Part shown: positions 27,754 through 37,622 of the stretch, piece by piece | How the letters are laid out: the number at the start of each line of letters is the position of its first letter | How positions within the stretch are numbered: the first letter of the stretch is position 1 | NCBI RefSeq assembly: GCF_008180445.1 | Contig: NZ_VTER01000010.1 | Coordinates: 62,001 to 126,000, forward strand | Length of the DNA stretch: 64,000 nucleotides | Origin: Bacillus_AB infantis_B | GTDB lineage: Bacteria; Bacillota; Bacilli; Bacillales; Cytobacillaceae | Reading direction: 5' to 3' | Notes under the pieces: model-generated | Told to the model about the DNA's origin: nothing | Database searches by the model: none | Seen by the model: the letters and a program-made list of their open reading frames with translations, nothing else | Position numbers and translations under genes: made by a program

Positions 27754-29355
27754 ATGAATCATTCAAAGATCGTACAAGCGATTGCTGAGGGGACCACTTC
27801 ACTCGGAATTGAATTAGGATCCACACGCATTAAAGCTGTGCTTATTGATGGCAGCTTCGAGACCATTGCTTCAGGAAGTTATGAATGGGAAAACTGCCTG
27901 GAGGATGGATATTGGACATACAACCTAGTCGATATCATCACTGGCCTGCAAGCAGCTTACAGTGAAATGAAGCTGGATGTTGAACGAAATTACGGAATCA
28001 CCATCCGCAAAATCGGTTCAATAGGATTTTCGGCTATGATGCACGGATATATGGCTTTTGATAAAACAGGAGAGCTGCTCGTCCCATTCCGGACCTGGCG
28101 CAACTCGACTACCGGTGCTGCAGCAAAAGAATTGACCGATATTTTTCAGTTCAATATCCCTGAGCGGTGGAGTATTGCCCATCTTTATCAGGCCATATTG
28201 AATGACGAGAAACATTTGAACCGCATCGATTATATGACCACTCTGGCTGGATATATCCATTGGCTGCTTACTGGTGAAAAAGCTATCGGCATCGGGGATG
28301 CTTCTGGCATCTTCCCAATTGATGAATCCAGGCAGGATTACAATGAACCCATGGTAAAGCAGTTTGACGATCTAATAGCTGACAAGGGGCTTTGGAAACT
28401 GAAGGACATACTTCCCAAAGTATTGGGTGCAGGCGAACAGGCTGGCCAGCTGACTGAAATTGGAGCAAGAATTCTGGACCGGTCACAAAATCTGCAGCCG
28501 GGCATTCCGGTTTGTCCCCCTGAAGGCGATGCCGGAACAGGGATGGTCGCGACCAATAGTGTGAGGAAGCGCACCGGGAATGTTTCGGTGGGGACTTCCG
28601 TGTTCGCCATGATTGTATTAGAAAAAGAACTTTCAAAGGTATATCCGGAGATCGATCTTGTCACAACTCCAAGCGGCAGCCCTGTTGGAATGGTGCATGC
28701 GAATAATTGCTCCAGCGACCTTAATGCCTGGATGGGGCTGTTCAGTGAATTCTCCGAGGCAATGGGGCACAAAGCAGATAAAGATAAATTGTTTGAAGTG
28801 ATGCTGAACAAAGCATTAGAGGCAGATGCGGATGGCGGCGGCCTGCTGAGCTATGGCTATTATTCAGGTGAAAATATCACTGGTCTGGAACAAGGAAGGC
28901 CATTATTTGTCCGCTCTCCGGAGAGCACTTTCAATTTGGCAAACTTCATGAGGACGCATCTGTTTTCCGCTTTTTGCGCGCTGAAAATGGGGATGGATAT
29001 CCTGACCCGGAAAGAACATATCGCAATTGATAGTATTCTGGCTCATGGCGGTCTGTTCAAGACACCTCTTGTCGGGCAAAAAATAGCAGCCGCTGCCATG
29101 AACACGCCGGTATCTGTCACAGCCACAGCCGGAGAAGGCGGTGCATGGGGGATGGCGATCCTGGCTTCTTACATGATAAATAGGAACGGTGAAGAAAGTT
29201 TAGAAGAGTTTCTTGATAATAGAGTTTTTGAAGAGGTCGAGAGACATGAAATCTATCCTGACCAATTAGATGTAAAAGGGTTTGAAGAATTCCTCGAACG
29301 ATATAAAAAAGGGCTGATGATTGAACAGGCTGCTGTTGATCATCTGATTCTTTAA
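27754..29355 (+). CDS. araB: FGGY-family kinase acting as L-ribulokinase
   Basis: 533-residue sugar kinase. GIELGSTRIKAVLIDG at the N-terminus is the FGGY phosphate-binding motif, and GEGGAWGMAILA near the C-terminus the second ATP segment. It begins an araB-araD-araA operon under AraR, so L-ribulose is the expected substrate. The sequence differs from B. subtilis AraB (about 560 residues) and resembles the distinct FGGY-ATPase branch used as ribulokinase in other bacteria (recall, not checked). Start at ATG 27754, which is 8 nt from GAAGGGGA; the ATG at 27748 is too close. Confidence 0.88.
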   Translation: MNHSKIVQAIAEGTTSLGIELGSTRIKAVLIDGSFETIASGSYEWENCLEDGYWTYNLVDIITGLQAAYSEMKLDVERNYGITIRKIGSIGFSAMMHGYMAFDKTGELLVPFRTWRNSTTGAAAKELTDIFQFNIPERWSIAHLYQAILNDEKHLNRIDYMTTLAGYIHWLLTGEKAIGIGDASGIFPIDESRQDYNEPMVKQFDDLIADKGLWKLKDILPKVLGAGEQAGQLTEIGARILDRSQNLQPGIPVCPPEGDAGTGMVATNSVRKRTGNVSVGTSVFAMIVLEKELSKVYPEIDLVTTPSGSPVGMVHANNCSSDLNAWMGLFSEFSEAMGHKADKDKLFEVMLNKALEADADGGGLLSYGYYSGENITGLEQGRPLFVRSPESTFNLANFMRTHLFSAFCALKMGMDILTRKEHIAIDSILAHGGLFKTPLVGQKIAAAAMNTPVSVTATAGEGGAWGMAILASYMINRNGEESLEEFLDNRVFEEVERHEIYPDQLDVKGFEEFLERYKKGLMIEQAAVDHLIL

Positions 29356-29368
29356 GGGAGGCATAGCC

Positions 29369-30064
29369 ATGCTGGAGCAACTGAAAGAAGAGGTATATCA
29401 AGCAAATCTGGATCTGCCTAAATATGGGCTTGTGAAGCATACCTGGGGAAATGCCAGTGCTATAGACCGCGAAACGGGCTTATTTGCCATCAAGCCCAGC
29501 GGCGTCGATTATGAAACGATGAAGCCCAGTGACATGGTGATCCTTGATTTAGACGGCAATGTTATTGAAGGAGAGCTGCGGCCTTCATCAGACACAGCCA
29601 CCCATGCCGTATTATATAAACATTACGGGGAGATTGGCGGCATTGTGCACACCCATTCCACCTGGGCGACAATCTGGGCCCAGGCCGGCCTTGATGTGCC
29701 CGCGATGGGCACCACTCATGCCGATACATTCTATGGTTCCGTGCCATGTGCCCGCCATTTGACGCAAGAGGAGATCGACCGGGGCTATGAAGCTGAAACA
29801 GGCAAAGTGATCATTGAAACATTCCAAGAGCGCGGTTTGGATATTTTAGCAGTCCCTGGCGTCCTGCTTCATGGGCACGGCCCGTTTACATGGGGCAAGG
29901 ATGCAAAAGCAGCCGTATTGAATAGTGTAGTGCTCGACGAAGTAGCGAAAATGAATTTATTTACCCGGGAATTAAATCACTTTGCAGAGGCATTGCCGCA
30001 GAGGATATTAGATAAGCATTATCTCCGCAAGCACGGCAAGAATGCATATTATGGCCAAAAATAG
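29369..30064 (+). CDS. araD: L-ribulose-5-phosphate 4-epimerase
   Basis: 231-residue class II aldolase-fold epimerase converting L-ribulose-5-phosphate to D-xylulose-5-phosphate. Zn ligands appear in HTHSTWATIWAQ (HTHS) and LLHGHGPFTWG (HGHG). TWGNASAIDRETGLFAIKPSG is the family substrate-binding motif. ATG 13 nt after araB, with AAGGGAGG. Confidence 0.97.
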   Translation: MLEQLKEEVYQANLDLPKYGLVKHTWGNASAIDRETGLFAIKPSGVDYETMKPSDMVILDLDGNVIEGELRPSSDTATHAVLYKHYGEIGGIVHTHSTWATIWAQAGLDVPAMGTTHADTFYGSVPCARHLTQEEIDRGYEAETGKVIIETFQERGLDILAVPGVLLHGHGPFTWGKDAKAAVLNSVVLDEVAKMNLFTRELNHFAEALPQRILDKHYLRKHGKNAYYGQK

Positions 30065-30103
30065 AACTCTATCAATCTATTAAAAGAAGAAAAGAGGATG
30101 ATT

Positions 30104-31528
30104 ATGCTAACAGCAGGGAAAAAAGAATTTTGGTTTGTTGTAGGTTCACAGCATTTATATGGAGAAGAAGCGCTGGCAGAAGTCAGGGCTAACGCACAGA
30201 AAATGGCCGATGCACTGAATGAAAGCGGTGTCCTTCCTTATCCGCTTGTACTGCAGGATTTGGCTGTCAGCGCAGATACAATCACAAGCATCATGAAAGA
30301 AGTAAATTACCGCGACGAAGTAGCCGGTGTCATTACCTGGATGCATACATTCTCACCAGCAAAGTTGTGGATCCGCGGCACGAAATTACTGCAAAAGCCA
30401 TTGCTTCATCTGGCGACGCAATTCAATGAAAGCATACCTTGGGATACAATTGATATGGATTTCATGAACCTGAATCAATCTGCACACGGTGATCGGGAAT
30501 ATGGTTTTATCAATGCCCGGCTGAAGAAGCAGAACAAAATTGTCACAGGCTACTGGGAGCACCCTGAAGTGCAGCAGCAGATTGCCGACTGGATGGATGT
30601 GGCGGCTGCTTATAACGAAAGCTTCCATATCAAGGTTGCCCGCTTTGGCGATAATATGCGCAATGTTGCTGTAACCGAGGGGGATAAGGTTGAAGCCCAA
30701 ATCCAGTTTGGATGGACTGTTGATTATTTTGGCATCGGAGACCTGGTCCAATATATAGGCGATGTTAAGGACGAAGAGGTTCAGGCTTTAATGGCAGAAT
30801 ATAAGGACCTATACGAGTTTGATTATGCTAGCTATAGTAAGGAAGATTGGGAGAAAAGCGTAAAAGTGCAAGCAAGCTATGAAATTGCGATTAAGCGCTT
30901 CCTTGATGAAGGCGGCTATACTGCCTTTACCTCTAACTTCGAAGATTTACACGGGATGAAACAGCTCCCCGGCCTCGCCGTTCAGCGTTTGATGGCGCAG
31001 GGATATGGCTTTGCGGGTGAAGGGGACTGGAAGACGGCTGCACTTGACCGCCTGCTGAAAGTTATGAGCCGCAACCAGTCCACAGGTTTTATGGAAGATT
31101 ACACCTATGAGCTGGCAGCCGGCCGGGAATCGATCCTTCAATCGCACATGCTTGAAGTAGATCCTTCCCTCGCCAGCAGCAAGCCGAAGATCGTCGTATC
31201 ACCGCTGGGCATCGGTGATCGTGAAGATCCTGCACGTTTGGTGTTTGACGGAAAAGCCGGGGACGGCGTGGTCGTTTCAATGGCAGATTTCGGTACTCAT
31301 TTCAAGCTCCTGATTAACGAAGTTACTGCATTCGAGCCGGAAGTGCCTGCACCGAATCTTCCTGTTGCCCGTGTCCTTTGGGAAGTGAAGCCAAATTTCC
31401 AGGATGGGGTAAAAGCATGGCTTGAAAATGGCGGAGGCCACCATACGGTTGTTTCGTTGAATCTGACAGCAGACCAAATTGTCTCTTATGCCAAACTTGT
31501 TGATTTAGACTATGTTGTGATTAAGTAA
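30104..31528 (+). CDS. araA: L-arabinose isomerase
   Basis: 474-residue Mn2+-dependent isomerase that converts L-arabinose to L-ribulose. EFWFVVGSQHLYGEEAL at the N-terminus, WMHTFSPAKLWIRG and the metal-binding Glu residues in the TSNFEDLHGM region are diagnostic. Start ATG 30104, 6 nt after AAAGAGG; the upstream in-frame ATG at 30098 overlaps the ribosome site. Last gene of araB-D-A. Confidence 0.97.
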   Translation: MLTAGKKEFWFVVGSQHLYGEEALAEVRANAQKMADALNESGVLPYPLVLQDLAVSADTITSIMKEVNYRDEVAGVITWMHTFSPAKLWIRGTKLLQKPLLHLATQFNESIPWDTIDMDFMNLNQSAHGDREYGFINARLKKQNKIVTGYWEHPEVQQQIADWMDVAAAYNESFHIKVARFGDNMRNVAVTEGDKVEAQIQFGWTVDYFGIGDLVQYIGDVKDEEVQALMAEYKDLYEFDYASYSKEDWEKSVKVQASYEIAIKRFLDEGGYTAFTSNFEDLHGMKQLPGLAVQRLMAQGYGFAGEGDWKTAALDRLLKVMSRNQSTGFMEDYTYELAAGRESILQSHMLEVDPSLASSKPKIVVSPLGIGDREDPARLVFDGKAGDGVVVSMADFGTHFKLLINEVTAFEPEVPAPNLPVARVLWEVKPNFQDGVKAWLENGGGHHTVVSLNLTADQIVSYAKLVDLDYVVIK

Positions 31529-31630
31529 TATCTTTAATTTCCTGGGGAGCCATGCTTCCCGGGAGCTGCAATCAAGCATATAAGAACAAGAAGGACCAAA
31601 TGCCAATCAGGCTTGAGTCTCTTGATTTTA

Positions 31631-31645
31631 ATGTAAGCGCACCCA
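31631..31645 (+). promoter_or_regulatory. CcpA (cre) site upstream of the arabinose transporter
   Basis: ATGTAAGCGCACCCA fits WTGNAANCGNWNNCA at every defined position, within the 244-nt gap between araA and the transporter gene. I see no AraR box in this gap. Confidence 0.7.
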
Positions 31646-31772
31646 TGCATTCGGACAAGCATTTAATAAGTAGGCCGGTGCAATATGCATGGGGAATTTT
31701 CTGCGGCTTGCACTTGGTCTAATGGCCTTTCGTATTTTCAACAGTGAGAGACAACCTTGAGGAGGAACTGGT

Positions 31773-33167
31773 ATGGGGAATGAAAAGAAAATCTCAAGCG
31801 GATTCATTTACTTTTTTGGAGCATTTGCCGGCATTCTCTTTGGTTATGATATCGGCGTCATGACGGGGGCACTGCCTTTTCTGCAGAGTGATTGGAACCT
31901 TCAGGATGAGGCTGGGGCTATAGGCTGGATTACTTCTTCAGTCATGTTAGGAGCTATTTTTGGGGGTGCCTTGGCCGGACAGCTTTCCGACCGCTTAGGA
32001 CGGCGCAAAATGATCCTGATATCAGCTATGATTTTTGTGGCTGGCTCTATTTTGTCAGGAATCGCCCCGCATGATGGGATTCTCTTTTTGATTGTAGCCA
32101 GGGTATTATTGGGCCTGGCAGTTGGTGCTGCTTCCGCGCTGGTCCCGGCCTATATGTCAGAAATGGCCCCGGCACGCCTGCGCGGACGCTTGTCAGGAAT
32201 CAATCAAACGATGATCGTGTCTGGAATGCTGCTTTCATATATAGTAGATTACCTGCTGAAGGATCTGCCGGAAACAATGGCCTGGCGGTTAATGCTTGGC
32301 TTAGCTGCCATCCCGGCTGTCATCCTATTTTTCGGAATGTTAAAGCTTCCTGAATCACCGCGTTTTTTAATTAAGAATAATAAGCTGGATGAAGCACGCA
32401 AGGTGCTGAGCTATATCCGGGTTAACAAACAGGAAATTGATGCTGAAATCAAGTCTATCCAGGATGCGGCACAAGAAGAAAGAAAGGCCAGTCAAAAAGC
32501 ATCATGGGGCACACTTTTCAGCAATAAATACCGGTATTTATTAATTGCCGGTGTGGGCGTCGCTGCTTTTCAGCAATTCCAGGGTGCGAATGCCATTTTT
32601 TATTACATACCTTTAATTGTAGAAAATGCTACAGGGCACGCAGCCAGCTCCGCATTGATGTGGCCGATTATCCAAGGGGTCATCCTTGTACTTGGTTCAC
32701 TGGTGTTCCTGCTGATAGCCGACAAATTCAACCGCCGCACCTTACTGACAGCAGGCGGAACCATCATGGGGCTCTCATTTATTTTGCCGGCTGTTTTGAA
32801 TGTCCTGCTTCCTAATGCAGATCCAATGATGATGGTTGTTTTCTTGAGTATCTATGTAGCGTTATATTCATTCACATGGGCCCCTTTGACCTGGGTCATT
32901 GTTGGGGAAATCTTCCCGCTTGCCATCCGCGGACGTGCTTCCGGACTGGCATCGTCGTTTAACTGGATCGGTTCTTTCATGGTTGGGCTTCTATTCCCGA
33001 TCATGACCGCAAATATGGCCCAGGAAGCCGTGTTTGCCATCTTCGGCATCATTTGTATCCTCGGGGTAGTCTTTATCCGGACATGTGTCCCTGAAACCCG
33101 CGGGCGCAGCCTGGAAGAAATCGAGAAAATCGGGGAAAATAAACTGAATGCTGAAAAAAGTGCGTAA
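31773..33167 (+). CDS. araE: Sugar:H+ symporter, probably arabinose (AraE-like)
   Basis: 464-residue MFS sugar porter with twelve predicted helices. GYDIGVMTGALPF, the loop DRLGRRK, RVLLGLAVGAAS, PAYMSEMAPARLRG, PESPRFLI and PETRGRSLEEIE are the sugar porter signatures. Its place after araA and a cre site indicates L-arabinose uptake; xylose or galactose may also be carried. Good ribosome site GAGGAGG before ATG 31773. Confidence 0.9.
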   Translation: MGNEKKISSGFIYFFGAFAGILFGYDIGVMTGALPFLQSDWNLQDEAGAIGWITSSVMLGAIFGGALAGQLSDRLGRRKMILISAMIFVAGSILSGIAPHDGILFLIVARVLLGLAVGAASALVPAYMSEMAPARLRGRLSGINQTMIVSGMLLSYIVDYLLKDLPETMAWRLMLGLAAIPAVILFFGMLKLPESPRFLIKNNKLDEARKVLSYIRVNKQEIDAEIKSIQDAAQEERKASQKASWGTLFSNKYRYLLIAGVGVAAFQQFQGANAIFYYIPLIVENATGHAASSALMWPIIQGVILVLGSLVFLLIADKFNRRTLLTAGGTIMGLSFILPAVLNVLLPNADPMMMVVFLSIYVALYSFTWAPLTWVIVGEIFPLAIRGRASGLASSFNWIGSFMVGLLFPIMTANMAQEAVFAIFGIICILGVVFIRTCVPETRGRSLEEIEKIGENKLNAEKSA

Positions 33168-33202
33168 ATGAAAGAGTGATAGAGTGGTTCCTGAACCCAT
33201 TC

Positions 33203-33248
33203 AAAAAGGAAAGAGGCAAGCCGCATTGGGCTTGCCTCTTTCCTTTTT
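33203..33248. terminator. Bidirectional terminator between araE and the iron transporter operon
   Basis: Perfect 20-bp stem 33203-33222 / 33229-33248 (core GGAAAGAGGCAAGCC) with a 6-nt loop, A-run and T-run on either side. Confidence 0.9.
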
Positions 33249-33268
33249 CTGCTTGAACAAAGCCGTAT

Positions 33269-34087
33269 TTAAGCCAGGGAAAATTCCCTTTTTACATGAT
33301 GGCGCCCTATAGGCACTACAGAGGGGCATCCTGCAACAGGGTCTTCCACTACCGTACAGTGGAGGCCGAAGATATCTTCGATCAATTTGCTTGTAATAAC
33401 CTCTGATGGCGCTCCCTCTGCCACAAGCTTTCCTTTATCAAGAGCAAAAATATGGTCTGCATACCGGGCAGACAGGTTGATATCATGAAGGACCATGACG
33501 ATTGTCGTTCCATGCTTCCGGTTAAGGTCTGTCAGCAAATCGAGGATCTCGACCTGGTAGGTGATATCCAAATAGGTTGTCGGCTCATCCAGGAACAGTA
33601 TGTCTGTCTGCTGTGCCAGCGCCATGGCAATCCAGACACGCTGTCTTTGGCCGCCGGAGAGTTCATCGATATGGCGGTCGGCAAATTCAGTGATTTTCAT
33701 CAGCTCCATGGCTTCAGCAACAGCTTCATAATCCTTCTTAGTCCAGCCTTTCAGAAAAGACTGGTGCGGGAATCTTCCGCGTCCAACCAGGTCTGCAACC
33801 GTTATCCCCTCAGGTACGATCGGGGTCTGGGGAAGAAGCCCGAGGACCCGGGCCAGCTGTTTTGGCGGAATTTTATGAATGGGCTTACCGCCCAGGGTGA
33901 CCTGTCCGGATTCAGGTTTGATCAGCCTTGCCATTGTTTTGAGCAGGGTCGATTTGCCGCAGCCGTTGGCACCGATGATGATGCTTATTTGGCTGCTGGG
34001 AATGCTGATGCTTATATCATGCAGGATGGTTTTCTGATCATATCCGGCAGTGACTCCTTCAGCCCGGAAATCATGTGTCGGTTTCAT
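33269..34087 (-). CDS. Iron-siderophore ABC transporter ATP-binding protein (FecE/FhuC type)
   Basis: 272-residue ABC ATPase energising siderophore-iron import. Walker A GANGCGKST, signature LSGGQRQRVWIAMALAQ, Walker B ILFLDEPTTYLD and the switch His in VLHDINLSARYAD are intact. Its start overlaps the permease stop by one base (TAATG). Last gene of the Fur-controlled operon. Confidence 0.95.
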   Translation of the reverse strand: MKPTHDFRAEGVTAGYDQKTILHDISISIPSSQISIIIGANGCGKSTLLKTMARLIKPESGQVTLGGKPIHKIPPKQLARVLGLLPQTPIVPEGITVADLVGRGRFPHQSFLKGWTKKDYEAVAEAMELMKITEFADRHIDELSGGQRQRVWIAMALAQQTDILFLDEPTTYLDITYQVEILDLLTDLNRKHGTTIVMVLHDINLSARYADHIFALDKGKLVAEGAPSEVITSKLIEDIFGLHCTVVEDPVAGCPSVVPIGRHHVKREFSLA

Positions 34088-35118
34088 TATAAATCACCCT
34101 TTCGATTCATTCGGATCAGCAGGTAGATCAAATATGGGGCACCGATAATGCCTGTGATCACACCTACAGGATATCTGGCATCGAATGCGAACTGTCCGAT
34201 AAGATCTCCTGCCAGTACTAAAATGATGCCGACAAGGCCTGCCGGGACGATGCTCGAGAATCCGACTCCCACCAGCCTCTTGGCGATGGGCCCGGAAAGG
34301 AACGCGATGAATGCGATCGGTCCTGTGGCTGCGGTAGCTAAGGCAATGATCAGCACTGAACTGATGATGAGCATCAATCGCGTCTTATTGGTATCTACCC
34401 CGAGTGAGGTGGCTGCCTGTTCCCCAAGCTCCAGCATATCCAGTCTTTTCCCGAGCACCATGATGATGGGGGCAAAGATCAGGACAGTAATCATGAGCGG
34501 ATAAAGATCTTCCATTTTCGCTCCGTTCAGGCTCCCGGTCAGCCATCTCATGGCAGCAGGGAGGTCATTCTGCTGGCCAATCAGCAATAAGTAGGATACA
34601 GCAGCATCAAGCATGGCCTGGATGCCGATCCCGATCAGGATTAATCTGCCGATTGAGAAAGAAGAACCTTTTGATAATAGAAAAATAACAGCCACTGCAG
34701 TAAGCCCGCCGATAATGGATGCGATGGAAACAAAGGTATCGCTCGCGTGGAGGACGGTGATGCAAAAAACCGCAGCGGCGCTGGATCCGGCTGTTATGCC
34801 GATTACATTCGGGTTTGCCAGGGGATTGCGGAGCATCGTTTGGAACACATGTCCCGCAGCGCCAAAAGCAAACCCTGTAAAAACACCTGCAATCATTCTC
34901 GGGAAGCGTATGGTGCCCACTGCAAATGAAGCGCCTTTTACTTTTTCGCCCATCAGCACGCTGATGACATCTGAAACAGGATAAATCGTGTTTCCCAGCA
35001 TAAGCATGGTCCCGCAGAGGGAGAAGGCGATCATGGCAAGAAGAGAAGTGACAAGGACAAACCGGCGTCGTCTCTTTAGTCTGCCCATCATAATAAGATT
35101 CATGGATTCATTCATCAT
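34087..35118 (-). CDS. Iron-siderophore ABC transporter permease (FecD type)
   Basis: 343-residue permease of the FecCD/BtuC family with about nine to ten helices. NPLANPNVIGITAGSSAAA and GPIAFIAFLSGPIAKRLVG are family hallmarks, the second forming the coupling loop to the ATPase. ATGA overlap with the first permease. Forms a heterodimer with the neighbouring permease. Confidence 0.95.
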   Translation of the reverse strand: MMNESMNLIMMGRLKRRRRFVLVTSLLAMIAFSLCGTMLMLGNTIYPVSDVISVLMGEKVKGASFAVGTIRFPRMIAGVFTGFAFGAAGHVFQTMLRNPLANPNVIGITAGSSAAAVFCITVLHASDTFVSIASIIGGLTAVAVIFLLSKGSSFSIGRLILIGIGIQAMLDAAVSYLLLIGQQNDLPAAMRWLTGSLNGAKMEDLYPLMITVLIFAPIIMVLGKRLDMLELGEQAATSLGVDTNKTRLMLIISSVLIIALATAATGPIAFIAFLSGPIAKRLVGVGFSSIVPAGLVGIILVLAGDLIGQFAFDARYPVGVITGIIGAPYLIYLLIRMNRKGDL

Positions 35119-36149
35119 AACGCACGCATTTTCGCTTTCATAGTAATTAAGATCAATATAGGAGCCCCGATAAAGGCTGTCACAACACCGACTTCAAGCT
35201 CTCCCGGACTTCCCAGTACCCGGCCGCACACATCTGCTATGGTTAAGATGGCTGCGCCTGAAAGAGCAGACATCGGGATGACAAACCGCAGATCCGGGCC
35301 GATGACGAGCCGGATCAGGTGTGTGGCCAGCAGGCCGATAAAGCCGATGGGGCCTGCCAATGCTGTCGCCGCACCGCATAAAAGGACACCGCCAAAGGCA
35401 GCGGATAGCCTGAGGGTCCCTGTCCGGACTCCCAGCCCCTTGGCGGCTTCATCACCTAGTGCCAGTGCATTCAGTCCTGGAGCTGTAAAGACGGCAATCA
35501 GCAGTCCAATGATAAGAAAGGGGATGAAAATGGAGACAGAGTTCCAATTTCCTGCCCCGACACTGCCCACCTGCCAGAATCTGAACTGATCCATCACGTT
35601 GGAGCGGGGAATCATAACCGCCATCACAAGGGATGATAACGCAGCACTTGTGGCAGCACCCGCTAAAACGAGCTTAAGGGGCGTGGCACCGCCACTCCCC
35701 ATTGAACCAATTCCGAATACAAAAATGGCAGTTATGAATGCCCCAGCCAATGCAAGCCAGATATATTGGCCCGCACTGCCTATATCCAAAAAGGAAATTC
35801 CGCAGACAACGAATAATGCTGCCCCTGTGTTGACTCCCAATATGCTTGGATCTGCAATAGGATTGCGGGTGACTGACTGCATGAGGGCACCGGAAACTCC
35901 TAATGCCGCTCCGCACATCAAGCTGAATACAGTCCTGGCGATTCTTTGGCGCACCACATTTGCTCCATGGCTCTCTGCTTCCGGATGGAACAAGCCGTCC
36001 ATCAGATCATTCCATCCCACAATGCGGGATCCGAAAGCAAGTGAAGCCAATACGCATAAGCCGAGCAGGACCATAGAAAGGACCAGCACCATGATGAAAT
36101 GTTTCGGCAGATGCAGCTGCTTATTTTCTGAAACGGAAGAATGATTCAT
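35115..36149 (-). CDS. Iron-siderophore ABC transporter permease (FecC type)
   Basis: 344-residue FecCD-family permease. VTRNPIADPSILGVNTGAALFVV and AGPIGFIGLLATHLIRLVIGPDLR are characteristic. Begins 1 nt after the binding-protein stop, so translation is coupled. Confidence 0.95.
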   Translation of the reverse strand: MNHSSVSENKQLHLPKHFIMVLVLSMVLLGLCVLASLAFGSRIVGWNDLMDGLFHPEAESHGANVVRQRIARTVFSLMCGAALGVSGALMQSVTRNPIADPSILGVNTGAALFVVCGISFLDIGSAGQYIWLALAGAFITAIFVFGIGSMGSGGATPLKLVLAGAATSAALSSLVMAVMIPRSNVMDQFRFWQVGSVGAGNWNSVSIFIPFLIIGLLIAVFTAPGLNALALGDEAAKGLGVRTGTLRLSAAFGGVLLCGAATALAGPIGFIGLLATHLIRLVIGPDLRFVIPMSALSGAAILTIADVCGRVLGSPGELEVGVVTAFIGAPILILITMKAKMRAL

Positions 36150-36150
36150 T

Positions 36151-37218
36151 TTACTGAACTTTGCCTGCAGCTTCTGAAAGCAATGTCAGATACTCGTCAA
36201 TGGAATATTCAATTGAGAGCGGGCTCGGTGTTCCTGCTGCTGCAAGCGGAGTGTTATCTCCGATGATGACGACAGAGCCTCTTTCTACTGCAGGGATTTT
36301 TCCAAGGATAGGATCAGCCTGCAGGGCTGCAAGTGTTTCATCATTTCCATAAGATACGATAATTTCAGCATCGTTCAGCATATCTGCATTTTCAGCACTT
36401 ACTTCTATATAGAAGCTGTTTGGATCAGTCATTTGGCTTGTAAGACTTTCCGGATATTCCATCTCAAGCTCAGAAAGGAATGCACCGCGCGGATCGGCCG
36501 GAGAGTAGATATAGAACTTCGATAAATCAGAGGCATCTATGCTTACGAATGCAGCTTTTTTCCCTTTGAGCTCTGGATGTTCGCTCACTTTGTCTGCAAT
36601 CAGCTTCTCTGTATCGGCAATCAGCTGCTTGCCTTCTTCTTCCATGCCCATTCCCATTGAATTATAGGTTACTTGCTCGCGCCATGAGGCCACCCAAGGG
36701 CTTGTCTGATAGGCAACAACTGGAGCAATTTCGCTTAGTGTATCATATTCTTCCTGAGTGATGCCTGAGTAAGCGGCAAGGATCACATCAGGGCTTACAT
36801 CAGCAATGGCTTCGAAATCAAGGCCGTCAGTATCCTGGAAAATGACAGGGGTTTCGGCATCAAGTTCTTTCAGTGCATCCGCCGTCCAAGGCAGCATCCC
36901 GCTGTCATCCTGAACACCATAGTTTGCGGCTGAGAAGCCTACAGGCACAACGCCTAGAGCAAGAGCGACATCATGGTTCGACCATGCAATCGTAGCAACG
37001 CGCTCAGGTTTTTCTTCTATAGTAGTTTCGCCAAAGGCATGTTTGATTACGATTGGATACTCAGCAGAAGCTTCTTCGGACTCAGCCTTATCTGTGTTGG
37101 AATTCCCGGCAGGTTCTGAGTTTCCATTTGATTGATCATCTGAACAGCCAGCCAATGCAAAAGTCAGCAAAGCGATCAGGAATGTTGTAAAAATAGAAAA
37201 TCTTCGTTTGGCATTCAT
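36151..37218 (-). CDS. Iron-siderophore substrate-binding lipoprotein
   Basis: 355-residue extracytoplasmic binding protein. Leader with LAGC lipobox (Cys25), a low-complexity Ser/Asn/Glu linker, then a periplasmic-binding fold with the Fe-siderophore signature KPERVATIAWSNHDVALALGVVPVG. Resembles Fe-citrate/catecholate binding proteins such as YfmC or YhfQ; the siderophore cannot be told from sequence. First gene of the operon, with a perfect Fur box 31 nt upstream. Confidence 0.94.
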   Translation of the reverse strand: MNAKRRFSIFTTFLIALLTFALAGCSDDQSNGNSEPAGNSNTDKAESEEASAEYPIVIKHAFGETTIEEKPERVATIAWSNHDVALALGVVPVGFSAANYGVQDDSGMLPWTADALKELDAETPVIFQDTDGLDFEAIADVSPDVILAAYSGITQEEYDTLSEIAPVVAYQTSPWVASWREQVTYNSMGMGMEEEGKQLIADTEKLIADKVSEHPELKGKKAAFVSIDASDLSKFYIYSPADPRGAFLSELEMEYPESLTSQMTDPNSFYIEVSAENADMLNDAEIIVSYGNDETLAALQADPILGKIPAVERGSVVIIGDNTPLAAAGTPSPLSIEYSIDEYLTLLSEAAGKVQ

Positions 37219-37248
37219 CTTGTTTTTCCTTCCTTCTCTGAACGTAAT

Positions 37249-37263
37249 TGATAATAATTATCA
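37249..37263 (-). promoter_or_regulatory. Fur box
   Basis: TGATAATAATTATCA is an exact match to the Bacillus 7-1-7 Fur consensus TGATAATNATTATCA. A further ATAATTATCACTATCATT run extends the site. The siderophore operon should be expressed on iron starvation. Confidence 0.92.
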
Positions 37264-37622
37264 CTATCATTAATGTATATGGTATAGATGATGATGTCAA
37301 TAGAATATTTAGAATTCAGAAAACTGGGAGAAAAATTGTATAGCAGAAACAGCTGATTCAGGATCCTGTGACTTTGTTGTCCTTTTAGGATTTTTCAAAA
37401 GGCAGCTTGCACCCATAGCATGCGCTGTTGGGCTTCTTGTTATGAAGAAGGGATGCATAAAGCGGCAGCCGGCGGGTTATGCTTATTTTTTTCTATTGAA
37501 ATGATGAGGTTTTTGCCGATATTATGAAGCAGGATGAAAATAGAAATAGGCTGATTTTCTAGGCTGGCATGCCTTCTTACAAAGGGACTGGCTGGAGTGA
37601 AGCTGACGGGAGTGAAACAGTA
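37264..37622. other. Gene-free stretch between the iron operon and the beta-helix gene
   Basis: About 360 bp. It must contain the -35/-10 of the divergent iron operon near 37264-37300 (AT-rich). Nothing else recognised. Confidence 0.5.

Noticed and set aside
33452..34126. 224-residue plus-strand frame
   Set aside because: Antisense of the siderophore ATPase gene.
35599..36144. 181-residue plus-strand frame
   Set aside because: Antisense of the FecC-type permease.
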